Shown one piece after another: positions 34,960-46,110 of a DNA stretch of 64,000 nt. Positions within the stretch are counted from its first letter, which is position 1, and each line of letters opens with the position of its first letter. The notes below the pieces were generated by a model that ran no database searches, had not been told where the DNA came from, and was given only the letters and a program-made list of their open reading frames with translations. Position numbers and translations under genes: made by a program. Source of the stretch: Gnetum montanum (Eukaryota; Streptophyta; Gnetopsida; Gnetales; Gnetaceae); contig MNCI01017655.1 in the NCBI GenBank assembly GCA_015680685.1, forward strand, positions 680,116 to 744,115. Direction: 5' to 3'.

Positions 34960-35790
34960 ATTGATGCTGATCTGTTGTGATTGGATTCGCTATTGAGACT
35001 TGGCCATTGTGCTGGACAAGACAAGTGAAGAGACAAAGGGCAGTCAAAAAGCTCAGAGTTGCCACTGTCCTGCTCCTGCCTCTTCTTGTACAGTCATTAA
35101 AGCTCTGTTGCATTTTCTTTGAAAGCTCAGAGTTGCTGCTGTCCCGCGGCCGCCTGTTCTGTTCTTGCAGAGTCATTAAAGCTTTGTTGCATCTTCTTTG
35201 ACAAGCTTTGGAAATCGTCTGTAATATGCTGGAGTGCTACGTATTGGCTATTTGCTTGTTTTCGTGCATGTTTTTAATGCTTCTCAGCTGTAACAACGGC
35301 TGAATGTTTGTTGCAGTTCATATTCATATACCGTCACATTCTAATCCATATTTCTCATCCAGTCAGTCCTGCTGGTGGCTGTCTCCTTGTTTTCTGCAAA
35401 CATAGCAGAATCGTAAGGTAGTCATTGGCGCTATCGTTTTTGTTACACAGCCAAAAAAAGACGTACCAGTGAGCGATTGCCGCATTATTCATTGTTGGTT
35501 TCATTGGTAAATTTGATTCAAGTTTCAGAGGAAGATGAGTCGTGTTGTTGCAGATGGGGGTGAAGGTGAGAAACATGACAGAAAACATGGAGGAGTTGCA
35601 AATCAGAGTAGGCAGTATCATGGTGAGATCATTCTCTGTGTACCCACATTCATGCAGCACTCTGTCTCTGCCTTGCACAAAATGGAAGGAATCCATGAAT
35701 CCCTTCTTGTACGAGGGTATGGCATGTGAACCATATCTGTGGATTCGTCTTTACCTAAACTTCCACCTCTGGCAACGTCCGTAAAAGATT
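34960..35790 (+). other. Copy 2 of the inverted duplicated low-copy sequence
   Basis: Plus-strand counterpart of 20810-19780. It carries an extra internal repeat: AAAGCTCAGAGTTGC and TCATTAAAGCT..TTGTTGCAT each occur twice (35045-35125 and 35124-35205). The frame at 35542-35784 (VRNMTENMEELQIRVGSIM, ESMNPFLYEGMACEPYLWI) is conserved with copy 1. On the opposite strand a 113-residue frame (35696-35355) is also open and partly conserved (VLHECGYT, LPTLICNS), so the coding strand is not settled. Confidence 0.6.
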
Positions 35791-37311
35791 CAGTTAAGAT
35801 ACTACATTGTCTTCTTTTTATAAATAGGATTGGAAAAATCTGAATAAATCAAAGTAAGAATAGATTAAAATTGTTAGCATTAACAAAATAGAACAGTTAT
35901 ATCCACTCATGTTAGAAGTTGCATTTTCTAATTTTTTTCATTTAAGTAGAAAATCAAATATAGAAATTTTAGTTTTTGTTTAGCATTAGAATCAGTAATA
36001 AACAGTATATTAAACTTAAAAAATAAATAAAAATATAACACTATTTATTAGATTAAATGTCCAATCAAATAACACATTTTTCAAAATATGCGTAATCATT
36101 TTCATACATTCTTCTTCTTCTTTTTCGTCTTTTAGTACGTTCCTTTTTGTGATCCATTATTTCTTTATTTTCTTTATTTTGGAAAAGGCCGCATACTATT
36201 TCAGAGCCAGTATGCTGCTTGTCGAGCTAGATCAGTAAATAGCAATCTTTGTACGGTTAAGTTAACTTCGATAGAGAAATGAACTTGAAACGTTTGCACG
36301 CAAACGTCCTGGGCCACTAGACGATAGGGGCCACAATCGTTCATTATACTATTTAACTTGAGGTTCAAAAATTTGAGGAGCAATAATCATCATTATTCTA
36401 ACCTTAGGTTATTTCAAGCATTTTAAAAGGGCATTTCAATGGAATGGCAAAATGCTGCTTGATGTTGATGATTTCCATGTGCAATAAGTAGTTCCTAACT
36501 ATCATGATGGCCGCTAGAGCACAAGTACTTCCTTTAGTTTTTTTAATGATTTCTTTTAAAGAAATTTAAGGGGCAATCTATGTCAGAATTTACCAAGGTA
36601 GAGTCCACAACTTTCTTTGTTTGTATGGGTTGAAGTATGGAACCATTTAAGATAAAGAAAAACGATGCTTTGGAAAGCTTAGTTTGGGTATTACGATATC
36701 CAAGATTTGCAATAAAATATTGCTAGAGTTGAAACCTGCGTTTATTTAAATTTTTTTAACTTTTATTTAATTTAACACATTTCATCAAAGGTTCAAAGCT
36801 TTTATAATGTAATACTACTTGTAAAATGTATTTGATACATCACTTATACCTATACAAGACATATAAGTGCCACTCACACACATTGAAAAAGAGAACATTA
36901 TGGACAAATTTGTATTTCTAATTGGATTGATATCCATTTAACTACTTTCTCTTTGCATAAATGAACAAATTGCAAATTCAAATCTATGGCACATTGGTGG
37001 TACTGCCCATTAAATCTTCAAGTAGATGCATTAATTGTTCATCTTCTTACCAAGAAAATGCAGTAAACATAGCAATTGTTGAATAATAACTTGTTAATTT
37101 GCATTCAAGTTTTAAGGGAAAAGAAAGAAAGAGAGTTTTTTAATTTTTGTATATTGTGTTTGTTGCTTTAGCTTTGAAATTTGTCTATATCAGCAATTTT
37201 TATTAATTCAAGGTGAGAATTAGACCTTGAAAATTTTTTTAAAACAATAATCATTTATGGGTGCTAGAACTCAAAATAATTGTAATATAGGTACACTTGA
37301 AGATATATAGT
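35791..37311. other. AT-rich intergenic DNA
   Basis: No gene, element end or RNA recognised. Confidence 0.5.
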
Positions 37312-37488
37312 CAAATTAGGAATTTATAACTCAATATTTTTGAATACAATCAAACTTATGACTTGGAGCTTTCAAATCAAAAGTCTTACCATTAGTCAAA
37401 TTAACTTTATAACTCAACATCGTCTACTAGAATTGAATCTATAAATTAGAGCTTCCAAATCCAAAGTCTTATTGCTATGCTAACACTA
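37312..37488 (-). repeat. Dimeric tRNA-derived SINE-like sequence
   Basis: Read on the minus strand, two ~88-bp units follow head to tail. Each has a box A-like stretch (TTAGCATAGCAATAAGACTT; CTAATGGTAAGACTTTTGAT), GGAAGCTC or GAAAGCTCC, a box B-like AGATTCAATTCTA or GTTTGATTGTATTC, and ends GTTGAGTTATAAA. The monomer at 22478 has the same organisation. Confidence 0.65.
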
Positions 37489-37980
37489 TCATGGGACAAA
37501 AATTTATAAAATGTATGACTTTCTAATGATTCAACAAATATAAAAAGGTTGATGAGAGCTTCAAATATGTAGGTTCCATGCATAACATAATGAAGAGGGA
37601 TAAACATATAAATATGCTATGATTGAAAATTGGAATTGAAATTATTTTAAAGCAACTAAAGATAGTAGGGTTAAGGAAAAAATAATCATGGATAATCCTT
37701 GAAAGCATAATTATAGGTTGTCAAGAATTAGACAAGATAATAATCAAGTGCATGATGTGATGTGACCACCATCCATTAGGAACTGCATTGAATGAGTAAC
37801 TAAGGATTTTCAAGTGGATCCTTCCCATGATAGGCACCTATCCTTCTTGCATTTGTAAGTCTCATTGATGAGACACCTATGGATTTCCAAAACCAATGAG
37901 ACATTAGTATCAAGTGAGACTTTATCCCTCAAATGGTCAAATTTCATTCTTTGTTTCATTCTGGTTAACCTCAGTTAACA
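37489..37980 (-). other. Possible 3' LTR edge of the split element
   Basis: The minus strand reads TGTTAACTGAGGTTAACC from 37980, an LTR-like start just past the pol C-terminus. The interior has GTCTCATTGATGAGACTT-like short inverted repeats (about 37855-37915). No matching second LTR was found, so this is weak. Confidence 0.3.
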
Positions 37981-39188
37981 CATAACTATGAACTATAATT
38001 GAACAAGAAAGATGGAAAGATGAAGAATTATAAGGATAAGAGAAGAAGCAAAATGCAACATCATAATATCTCCACTTAATAGTTCACTTAGCCCACTCTC
38101 CCATTCTTCAAAATGTGAACTTGGTAAACAAGGGAGTAGCAATATAAGTGATCCATTGCTCAACAAGTTTGGTCTCATGGATTGATACAGCATCATTAGT
38201 AGTTTGATCATCCTCATGGATCAAGTACTCATGCCTCTTCACTCCACAAGTGTTGGAAACTTCTCTCTTCTTGAGTATAGTTGCCTTCCTCTCCTATGAA
38301 GGCTTAGACTTGTCAATAGCCTTCTTCAACTCATTGATGATGCCTTGTAATATTTCATCATCCATTAGTCCATGGTACTATACAAGATTTGCAACATTTG
38401 GTAAGTCAATTTCAAAAGCGTTATCATTCATGTTGATCTTTATCCTAAAAGGACACATTTTCTTGGCTTTCAACTTTGAGAAGTTAACACTTCTCAACCT
38501 CTTCTTCTTTAAGTGCATCCAAACAAGATCACCAATAGCAAATTTGGGCTTTAGTTTGGCCCTCATTCCTAATAAAGACTCTTTTTTCAGTTTTTTTCTT
38601 CTTGGTCTTAGGAAGTCTCTCACTCATCCTTCCTCCACCATCAAAACCAAAAGGTAGATTGCCTTTATGTTACTCATCATTATTAGTCTTGCTCTCACTG
38701 ACAATAGCATCAAAAGTTACATTGCTTCTATGATTCACAACATAACTTACAACTTCATCACAATCACCATAATGATCATGATTCTCATCATCACCTTTGA
38801 ACAAACCATTACGAAGCTAAAGTGAAATACTATCATCCAGTACACTAGCTTCTACATGAGAAACATTACTACCACCAACAAGATAAAGCTCACACTTAAT
38901 ACTTAATCACATCTATATAGCTCTTCCTATCTAACTTTGGTTCAATTTGATCTTCAACATGTGGTTGTCCAATCTCATCAAAGCTTAAAGCATTAAGATT
39001 CCACATAGAAGTCTCCAAGTCCAATGGTTTCTCCTCTTCAATGGATTCTTCAATAAGATCATAAAAATTAGCAAAATTATTTATACCTCCCACATGAGGT
39101 ATGCTGAATTCACAACATGCATCTTAGATAATGCATCAACTAGCACATTGCCTTTTCTACTTTTGTGCTTCTCCTTTAGCACAAGCAC
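37981..39188 (-). pseudogene. Pol C-terminal relic of a split Ty3/gypsy element
   Basis: On the minus strand, from 39188: an RNase H end (KHKSRKGNVLVDALSKMH, 39170-39120), an acidic linker (39093-38896, EEEKPLDLETSMWNL, and on to about 38660), then the integrase C-terminal GPF/GPY-type module (38623-38378: KPKFAIGDLVWMHLKKKR, KLKAKKMCPFRIKINMND, NAFEIDLPNVANLV), then a tail to about 38250. The integrase zinc and catalytic core domains are missing. The upstream half of this element is at 52352-54330, across the inserted 13.2 kb element. The order RNase H, acidic linker, integrase C-terminus is unusual and suggests deletion or template switching. Confidence 0.8.
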
Positions 39189-40094
39189 TGATGAGTCGCA
39201 TTCAGTTGGCTGTGTTGACGAGGCCTGGCCGATGCATCGTATCATGCGTCAACGAGGCCCCATCAACGTAGTGTTGGTTTTTGCTGGTTTTCAGCTATAA
39301 ATATGCATTTACAGTTGCATTTATGGCAATTAGAGATTGTAGTTGTAGTGAATCTCTTGTAGTTTTTCCATTTGAAAGTTAGAATTTTCCTCCCAAGTGC
39401 CTGTAGTAGGAGTCATTGAGTGTACAGATCTTTATTTGAGCATTATTGTACTTGAACATGATAGTGTGTGTAGCAATAAAGACAAGCTTTTTGATAAACC
39501 TTGTAGCACTTTGAATAAATTAGCTATTTCAATTATGCATTCAATGTTTTCAATTATTTATTAAATGTTTTCTATTAGTTATTAAATATTTTCTAATTAT
39601 TACATTAATGAAGTAATTAGGTTAGATAGATTACATACATAAGTATGACTACTTTGAGCATAACACGTATTCACTTGGTAATCCTAGTAGCGTTATTACT
39701 TGGTATGCCCTATAATGTAGTGCTTGGTTACCTAGCAGTGGATATGTGGGTTTAGGATGTGTACGGAAAGTGGGACCAGATGCTTATGTTAGGACTACTT
39801 AAATGCTAGTTAATTAGTTTGTTTAAATTAGTTAATCCAATCACTTTTATCTCCATTCGGAAGACAAACCATAAAAATATAGAATGATAAAAAATCAAAT
39901 GTCTTAATTACACTTAATCATACCAATGTACATCACAAGTGTAATTGGGAAGACAATGATTGACCTTAAGGCAAGATTCACTTCCTAGAAGATTAGTGCA
40001 CTAGAAATGATAAAGTCCACAGAATTTGACTGGATTGTGCTTGAATGCTTTGTGATGCGTATGGTTGGGTGTAAGAGTACCTCGCCACTCATCA
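39189..40094 (+). repeat. 5' LTR of the 13.2 kb element
   Basis: Length 906 bp. U3 has GAGGCC boxes (about 39219 and 39254), TATAAATA at 39296-39303 and an AATAAAGAC motif near 39475 as a possible polyadenylation signal. It is clearly alignable with the 3' LTR throughout, with differences mostly transitions and a 14-bp indel in U3. Confidence 0.92.
39296..39303 (+). promoter_or_regulatory. TATA box of the 5' LTR
   Basis: TATAAATA, 19 bp after the GAGGCCCCATCAACGTAGTG box. In the 3' LTR the equivalent is TATAATAC (near 51551). Confidence 0.7.
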
Positions 40095-40095
40095 T

Positions 40096-40113
40096 TGGCA
40101 TCGTTGTCAGGGA
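40096..40113 (+). other. Primer-binding site, tRNA-Asp type, decayed
   Basis: TGGCATCGTTGTCAGGGA differs from the tRNA-Asp complement by four transitions (C to T or G to A). It starts two bases after the LTR. Confidence 0.85.
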
Positions 40114-40261
40114 CTTTCTCATGGAACATGCGCTATTTAGGTCTAAGTGAATATCATTAATATTGTTGTATGAACCTCAAGGTCAATATCATTTCCACTA
40201 TTCATAGAATTATAAAAGCACACTAATAATTTTATTTTGTTTTCAAAAATATCTTCTTCTT

Positions 40262-42690
40262 TTCACAAGCATGAAGATACCAAACCACTAGTCCCACAAG
40301 AGTACAAGGTGGTATATACTCATCTAGATGAGTTTGTGCTAAATTTCACCTTCATCTTACATCAGGATGAATAACTACGATGGTGTGATATGGAGGGCAA
40401 CATCGTCTTGTCCCTCGATAGATCTGTGCCCAGGATGTTATTTAAAATCCTTAAGAAGTTAGCAATAGCAGATATTCATGAAGAATACATTATGGATGGA
40501 TATGACACTTGAAACTATTGTCTCACTGAAACACAACGCAAATGAGATAGATATCAGGAGAAGCTCCATGATGCTATGAAGGGGAAACATTTCACTAATC
40601 CCTTTTTCCTACTAGATGAAGAGGACAATGAGGATCCTTCCTTGGAAGGTTCTCAACATGAAGATTCTCCATCCCCTGTTATTGATGGTGAGGGTGTGAA
40701 CCTGACCTTGCAATCCACTATTCATAAACTGGGTTTAGGAAAAATTGATAGCCAAGGTAGGGACTTAGGACAGCATCACAATATTAAGGGATCTAAGGAT
40801 GGTGATCATAATAAGCATAAGAGTGGTGGTGTACATTGCAGTGGTGGTGGTGGTCCACCTTCCTCTTCATTCAATTTTGAACATTCCTCTTCATCTAACA
40901 GTTTCCATGGAAGCCACCATCAAAATAATCATGATGAAGGTGATCAGCGAGACAACAATGATTGTGAAGGCCACCAAAACCAAAGGGGTGGCTAAAACCA
41001 TCATCAGCATCATCAACGCAATGATTATGATGAACCTCTATTAGCTACTTGAAGTATGCTCAACATTGTAGAGGTAGTGAAAATCCCAACCAGGTATATG
41101 AAAGATAGTTAGATCAAGTGCTTAGACATGAATAGTATCCCAAGATTTGAGGGGAGATACAACTTTGATCCGCAAACACATCTACAAGCTTTTCATGATG
41201 CTTGTGCCTTATAGAACATAGAAAATGAATGGTAGAAACTCAAACTCTTTTTCAAGATACTCATCAAGGAAGCTAAAAGTTGGGACTAGTTCTTAGAGCT
41301 AGAATCTATTTGCTGATGGAGTACTATGTTGGAGCTATTCAACAACAAATACAAGACACACTCCAGAGTGTCTAATTTGAGAAGGCAAATCCAATGCTAG
41401 AAACAAGGAGCACATGAACCCTTGGATGTGGCCTTGGGCCAATGTTATTCACTCTTACATTGATGCCCTAGCCATGGTTATTCTCAGAGGGAACAACTTC
41501 GCCATATCATAGATGGGCTTAGAGTAGAAACTAGAAGAAACCTTGGGGTGTATGCCCAAGGAATATTGTCTAAACTGAGAGCTCATCAGATCCAAAGACT
41601 AATTAAGTAGGTAGCAAAAGAAGAAGGTGAGCTATGAAAAAGGGAAAGTGCAAAAGAATATAATAGGGACCCTTCCATCAAGAAACAAGAGGTCTAATTT
41701 TGTGACAATGAGGAGTCACCACTTGATGAAGTGGTGAGCCGAAAAACCTTGCCCATCCAAAAATCTATTTTTGATATTTCAACCAAGGTTGACAAGTTAT
41801 GAGACTCTTTGGATGAAAAATTTCAAATTGTTTTGAAGATTGTTGAAGAATCCAAAGAGCAAAATAGTGATCATAGTTGTAGGAGGTGAATAGAAGCTAA
41901 ACATGCATACCAAAGAGGTAAGGGCAAAGCTGCTACAGTAGAGGAAGTTGTGGAGTCTACCTTTGATGATGAAACTGAATGTGACATCTATCAATATGAA
42001 CATCCAAAGAGATGTTGCCCTATGGTGTCACACTTACAAGAGTCTAGAGTGTACACATTGAATCCTTGCCTAGCATGTAGGCAAGCTCCAAGATGATTAC
42101 CTTATCGTCAAGGCAATCCATGATAGTTCCACCAATAGCAACAAGCTTACTACCCAAGTGGAACTCCTCCACAACCTTATAAACAATACCAACAGTGGTA
42201 CCAACCACAATCATGGGGAATGCCACCATCAAGGTAGTAGTATTGTTATAGGCAATGAGATCCATATGGGTACTATGTTCAACAACCCATCTCTCCTAGA
42301 AGTTTTACAAGTCATACCTCATTTTAGCATCACTATTACCCTCCAAAGTACCACTGAGCACATTCACCATCTACTAGAGGGGAAAACCCATATCCATACC
42401 ATCCTCTACATCCCTTTGCACATACACCTTCACCTTCAACTCATTTACCTCCTACTCCATCCATGCAGGGTGAGATTCCTCCATAGCTGCAACAACAAAA
42501 TGCTACGAGGGCTACTATACATTCACAACTGGCTTTTCAATCAAGTGGTCTAGATAATCGATCAAGAAAAAGATTCTTCTTTAGACCCAATAGTCCTCTT
42601 TAACCATCACAACCTAGTCTGGTTGGTCGTCTTGCATCTCTAGCACCCTCATCCTCTAAATCAAACACCTTTGAGTGCCCTTCAAATTAA
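40262..42690 (+). pseudogene. gag relic of the 13.2 kb element
   Basis: The N-terminal part (40300-40370) reads EYKVVYTHLDEFVLNFTFILHQDE, matching the sister copy at 4110-4020. A Ser/His/Gly-rich linker follows (40576-40995, open). The capsid-like core lies at about 41100-41640 (RFEGRYNFDPQTHLQAFHDAC, KLKLFFKILIKEAKSWD, TMLELFNNKYKTHSRV), the region that in Athila Gag ends with an AKSWL box. After it come LRAHQIQRLI and a Gln/Pro/Tyr-rich tail (42060-42480). Stops (TAG, TAA, TGA) interrupt it about every 30-60 codons. Confidence 0.8.
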
Positions 42691-43600
42691 CTGCTGCCTC
42701 GGATTTGCACTATAATGCTAACTCATGTTGTTTCTGATTGGATCAAGGTTTTCAATCTTCCTATGAAAATATTTGATCTAGGAAATCCACTCATTTATCT
42801 ATAGATCACTGGACATGAGTCATGCAAAGCTCTTCTTGACTCTGGTTCTGAAGTTAATCTCATCTTCCATGACATGTACAAGGCCTGGAACCTACAACCT
42901 CTTAAGAAGAGAAATATTCATTTGGAATTAGTAGATTAGTTAATTACTATCCCTTTCGGATTAGTAGAGAACATTGTGATCATAGTTTGTAGGTAGTCCT
43001 ATCTTGTTGATTTTTTGGAGATTAAGATGGACAATTGCAAAAGTGACTTTTCCATCATTATGGGAAGAGCTTGGTTAAGCATGATTGATGCACAAATGGA
43101 CATAAGGAACCTATCTTTAGAAATATATAAGGAAAATGAACTAGGAAGGATTAAGAAGAAGAGTATTCCATGCATCGCGTATAGCGATAATGGGTACAAT
43201 TGCATTCAAAAGATTTGGTCCATCAAGAGTAAATACATTAAGGCATGCAGTTAGTATGTGCAAGAGATCAATATTCAAAGGTGTCTATATGCAACAACCA
43301 AAAAATAGGAGGGCACCCAGTGGCTAATAGCTGACTCAGATAACATCACATTATGCATGGAACCAATTGAGAACCTAGTATATGCTTATGTTGAAGGCAT
43401 GGACAAAATTGAACAAGTCCATTTCCAGCTCTTTGATGAAGATGATGATACCTATTGGGAAGAGTTGGAAATCTCTAATCACTTTAAGCAGGAGCCCTTA
43501 GAGCTAAAAAATTTACTTGCTGGTATGTGGTATGCATTTTTAAAGAATGGTAAACTAGTCATAATTAATGCCAAACTTGCTCTTGAATAAAAAGAAAAGT
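42690..43600 (+). pseudogene. Protease relic of the 13.2 kb element
   Basis: The active-site box ALLDSGSEVNLI (about 42825-42860) is intact. MYKAWNL and, after two stops, FSIIMGRAWLSMIDA (43048-43092) follow. The open stretch 43357-43590 (MEPIENLVYAYVEGMDKIEQ, acidic) is the linker into RT and is absent from the sister copy at 1-5116 because of its deletion. Confidence 0.85.
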
Positions 43601-43689
43601 TATTAAAGGTGGTGAACAAATGGTCAACAGCCTTTGCATGGTCATATCTAGAGATAACAGGAATCAATTCAAGGATATTCTAGCATCAA

Positions 43690-44925
43690 ATTTACACTAA
43701 CTTGGCCATGAAGCCTAGAAGGTAGCTACAGAGGTAGCTAAATCCCAAATTGAAGCAAATTACTAAGAAGAAAATTGAGTAACAACTCAAGGTGGGGGTT
43801 CATCTATCGCATCATGATAATGAGTGGGTTAGACCACTCATAATTGTGCTAAAGAAGGGTGGAAAATCATTAGTTTGCATCAACTTTAGGCTATTGAATA
43901 TGGTAACATTTAAAGATAATTTATAGTTGTCATTTGTTATTATAGTTTTCTTAGATGGTTATAGTGGCTATAACCAAATCCAAATTGCACCTAAATATTA
44001 GGCCAAGACAACATTCATGAGTCCCTAGGGGACTTTTGCATATTGTAAGATGCCATTTAGTCTATGCAATGCTCCTACAACATTTCAACACTTGTTCTTG
44101 AGTAGTGGTGTTGAAGTCTTCATGGATGAATTTTCCACTTATGAAGCTACCTTTGAGTAAGCCTTGGACTGCCTAGAATAAGTACTGAAGAGATGTGTTG
44201 AGACAAACCTACAACTCAATTAGTAAAAGAGCCATCTCATTGTCCAAGAAGGCATTATGCTAGGGCATCAAATTTCACAAAAAGGGGTTGAGGTAGACCT
44301 AGAAAAGATAAGAGTCATCCAAGGAACAACATGTCAACTAGAGACCGTTAAAGACATTTGGTCATTCCTTAGATACACTAGCTACTACCGACGACTCATA
44401 GAGAATTTTTCTAGGATTGCAAAGCCATTGGTAGAGCTTACAAAGAAAGATGCACCTTTTCTTTAGACCAAAGAATGTAAACATGCATTCCAACAATTAA
44501 AGGAGAAACTCGTAGAAACACCAATCCTATGAGTACCAGACTAGTCTTGATCCTTCCACATCATGATAGATGCATTTAACTACACCTTGGAAGTAGTGCT
44601 CATGTAGATGGACGATAAGAAATGTTCATATTACATCCATTGCACAAGCTGAAGCATTGTGGAAGCATAGTTAAACTACACCACCATGAAGAAAGAGCTA
44701 ATGGCAGTGGTGTATGCGCTAGAAACATTTAGGCACTATGTGCTTGGTTACAAAGTATTTGTGCATACAGACCATAGTGCAATTTGCTTCCTCATGAAAA
44801 TTTTAATGGTAAGCCCTTGTGTCATATGGTGGCTCATGATCTTACAGGAATTCAATCTAATGATGGTAGATCAAAAAGGGATTGAGAATGTGGTCGATAA
44901 TCACCTCTCTCATTTAAGATGAGAT
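43690..44925 (+). pseudogene. Reverse transcriptase and RNase H relic of the 13.2 kb element
   Basis: RT copies the element RNA; RNase H removes it. Readable landmarks: HDNEWVRPLIIVLKKGG (43815), VCINFRLLNMVT (43875), FLDGYSGYNQIQIAP (43950; first catalytic Asp kept), MPFSLCNAPTTFQ (44050), VFMDEFSTY (44115; the second Asp of the FMDD-type box is Glu), LGHQISQKGVEVD (44260), FLRYTSYYRRLIENFSRIAKPL (44365), then the RNase H part MIDAFNYTLEVVLM (44562) and TTMKKELMAVVYALETFRHYVLGYKVFVHTDHSA (44680-44785). The frame is mostly continuous with about ten stops. This wording is close to Athila RT as I know it. Confidence 0.9.
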
Positions 44926-45029
44926 AATAAAGAGGAAGAGAGCTCACTCTTTGATCAGTTTCTAGATGAACTCCTCTTTACAAGAGGAATATATGAACAA
45001 ATGACTACAATGACAATATGATATAATGG

Positions 45030-46110
45030 CATCCTCACCTATCTTCTCACTTAGGAGATGCCACAAGATTTGGAGGCCACTATGTATGGAGATGCATGGC
45101 CATAAAAATCCTGATGGTAGGATACTATTGGCCTACAATCTTTAGGGATGCCCACCTATTCATCAAGTCTTGTGAACATTGTCAATGAGATGGGGGGATG
45201 ACCACTTGCATGGAAGGTCCTCAATAGTAGATTCAACCACTGGAACCTTTTGACATATGGGGTGTTGACTTTATGGGTCCCATCACACCCATGTCCAATG
45301 GAAAGATGTATATTATAGTAGCAGTTGATTACTACACAAAATGGGCAAAAGTAGTAGCCGTTACTAATTGTACATCATCTACTATAGCTAGTTTTATTTA
45401 ACAAAATATTGTCAATAGGTTTGGGGTGCCACATTCACTAAGTTTTGACAATGCAACTCATTTCATAGGTGCCACCTTTAGAAAGTTAATGCAACGCTTG
45501 GGGGTTGAACATAAATTAACAACATCCTATCACCCCCAAGCTAACAATCAAGCAAAGGTAACCAACTAGGAGATCACAAAAATACTATTGTAGACTCTTA
45601 GCAAATATAGGAAGGATTGAAGTGAAAAACTTAATAATGGTCTTTAGGCTTATTGTTTAACTTGGAAACTTCCTATTAGCTATTCTCCCTATGAGTTAGT
45701 GTATAGGAAACTTCCAATACTCCTGATTCAATCCAAGCTTTGTACACTCTCAATAGCCTATGATTTGAATCTTGACCTAAGTCTAGCATAGAAATAAAGA
45801 CTTATCAACTTGAATGTGTTAGATGAAAACCAATTAGTGGTCCTATCCTTGAATGAGGTGAACAAATCATTTAGCAAGCAATGCCATGACATTAGAATCA
45901 AGAAAGAAAAGCTTCAACCAGGAGATAAGGTTCTCTATTAGAATCCCACACATGTACCCCAAAAGAAAAAATTTCAAACATTATGGGAGGGACCTTATAT
46001 AATTGATCAAACCTTTTCCTTTGAGGCCATGTTAATATACAAATTGGAATGCTCAAATAAAAATCAGTTGGTCAACATCCAACAAGTAAAGCCTTTCCTA
46101 GAATCAAAAT
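45030..46110 (+). pseudogene. Integrase relic of the 13.2 kb element
   Basis: Integrase inserts the DNA copy. The zinc-binding end lies at about 45055-45190 (HLFIKSCEHCQ); the core has [10 protein letters not shown] (45258, first Asp), SFDNATHFIGATF (45445, second Asp) and YHPQANNQAKVTN (45530), where the catalytic Glu of the D,D-35-E triad is replaced by Lys (GAG-type codon now AAG). The C-terminal part reads KEKLQPGDKVLY (45905) and LWEGPYIIDQTF (45982). Several stops are present. Confidence 0.88.
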
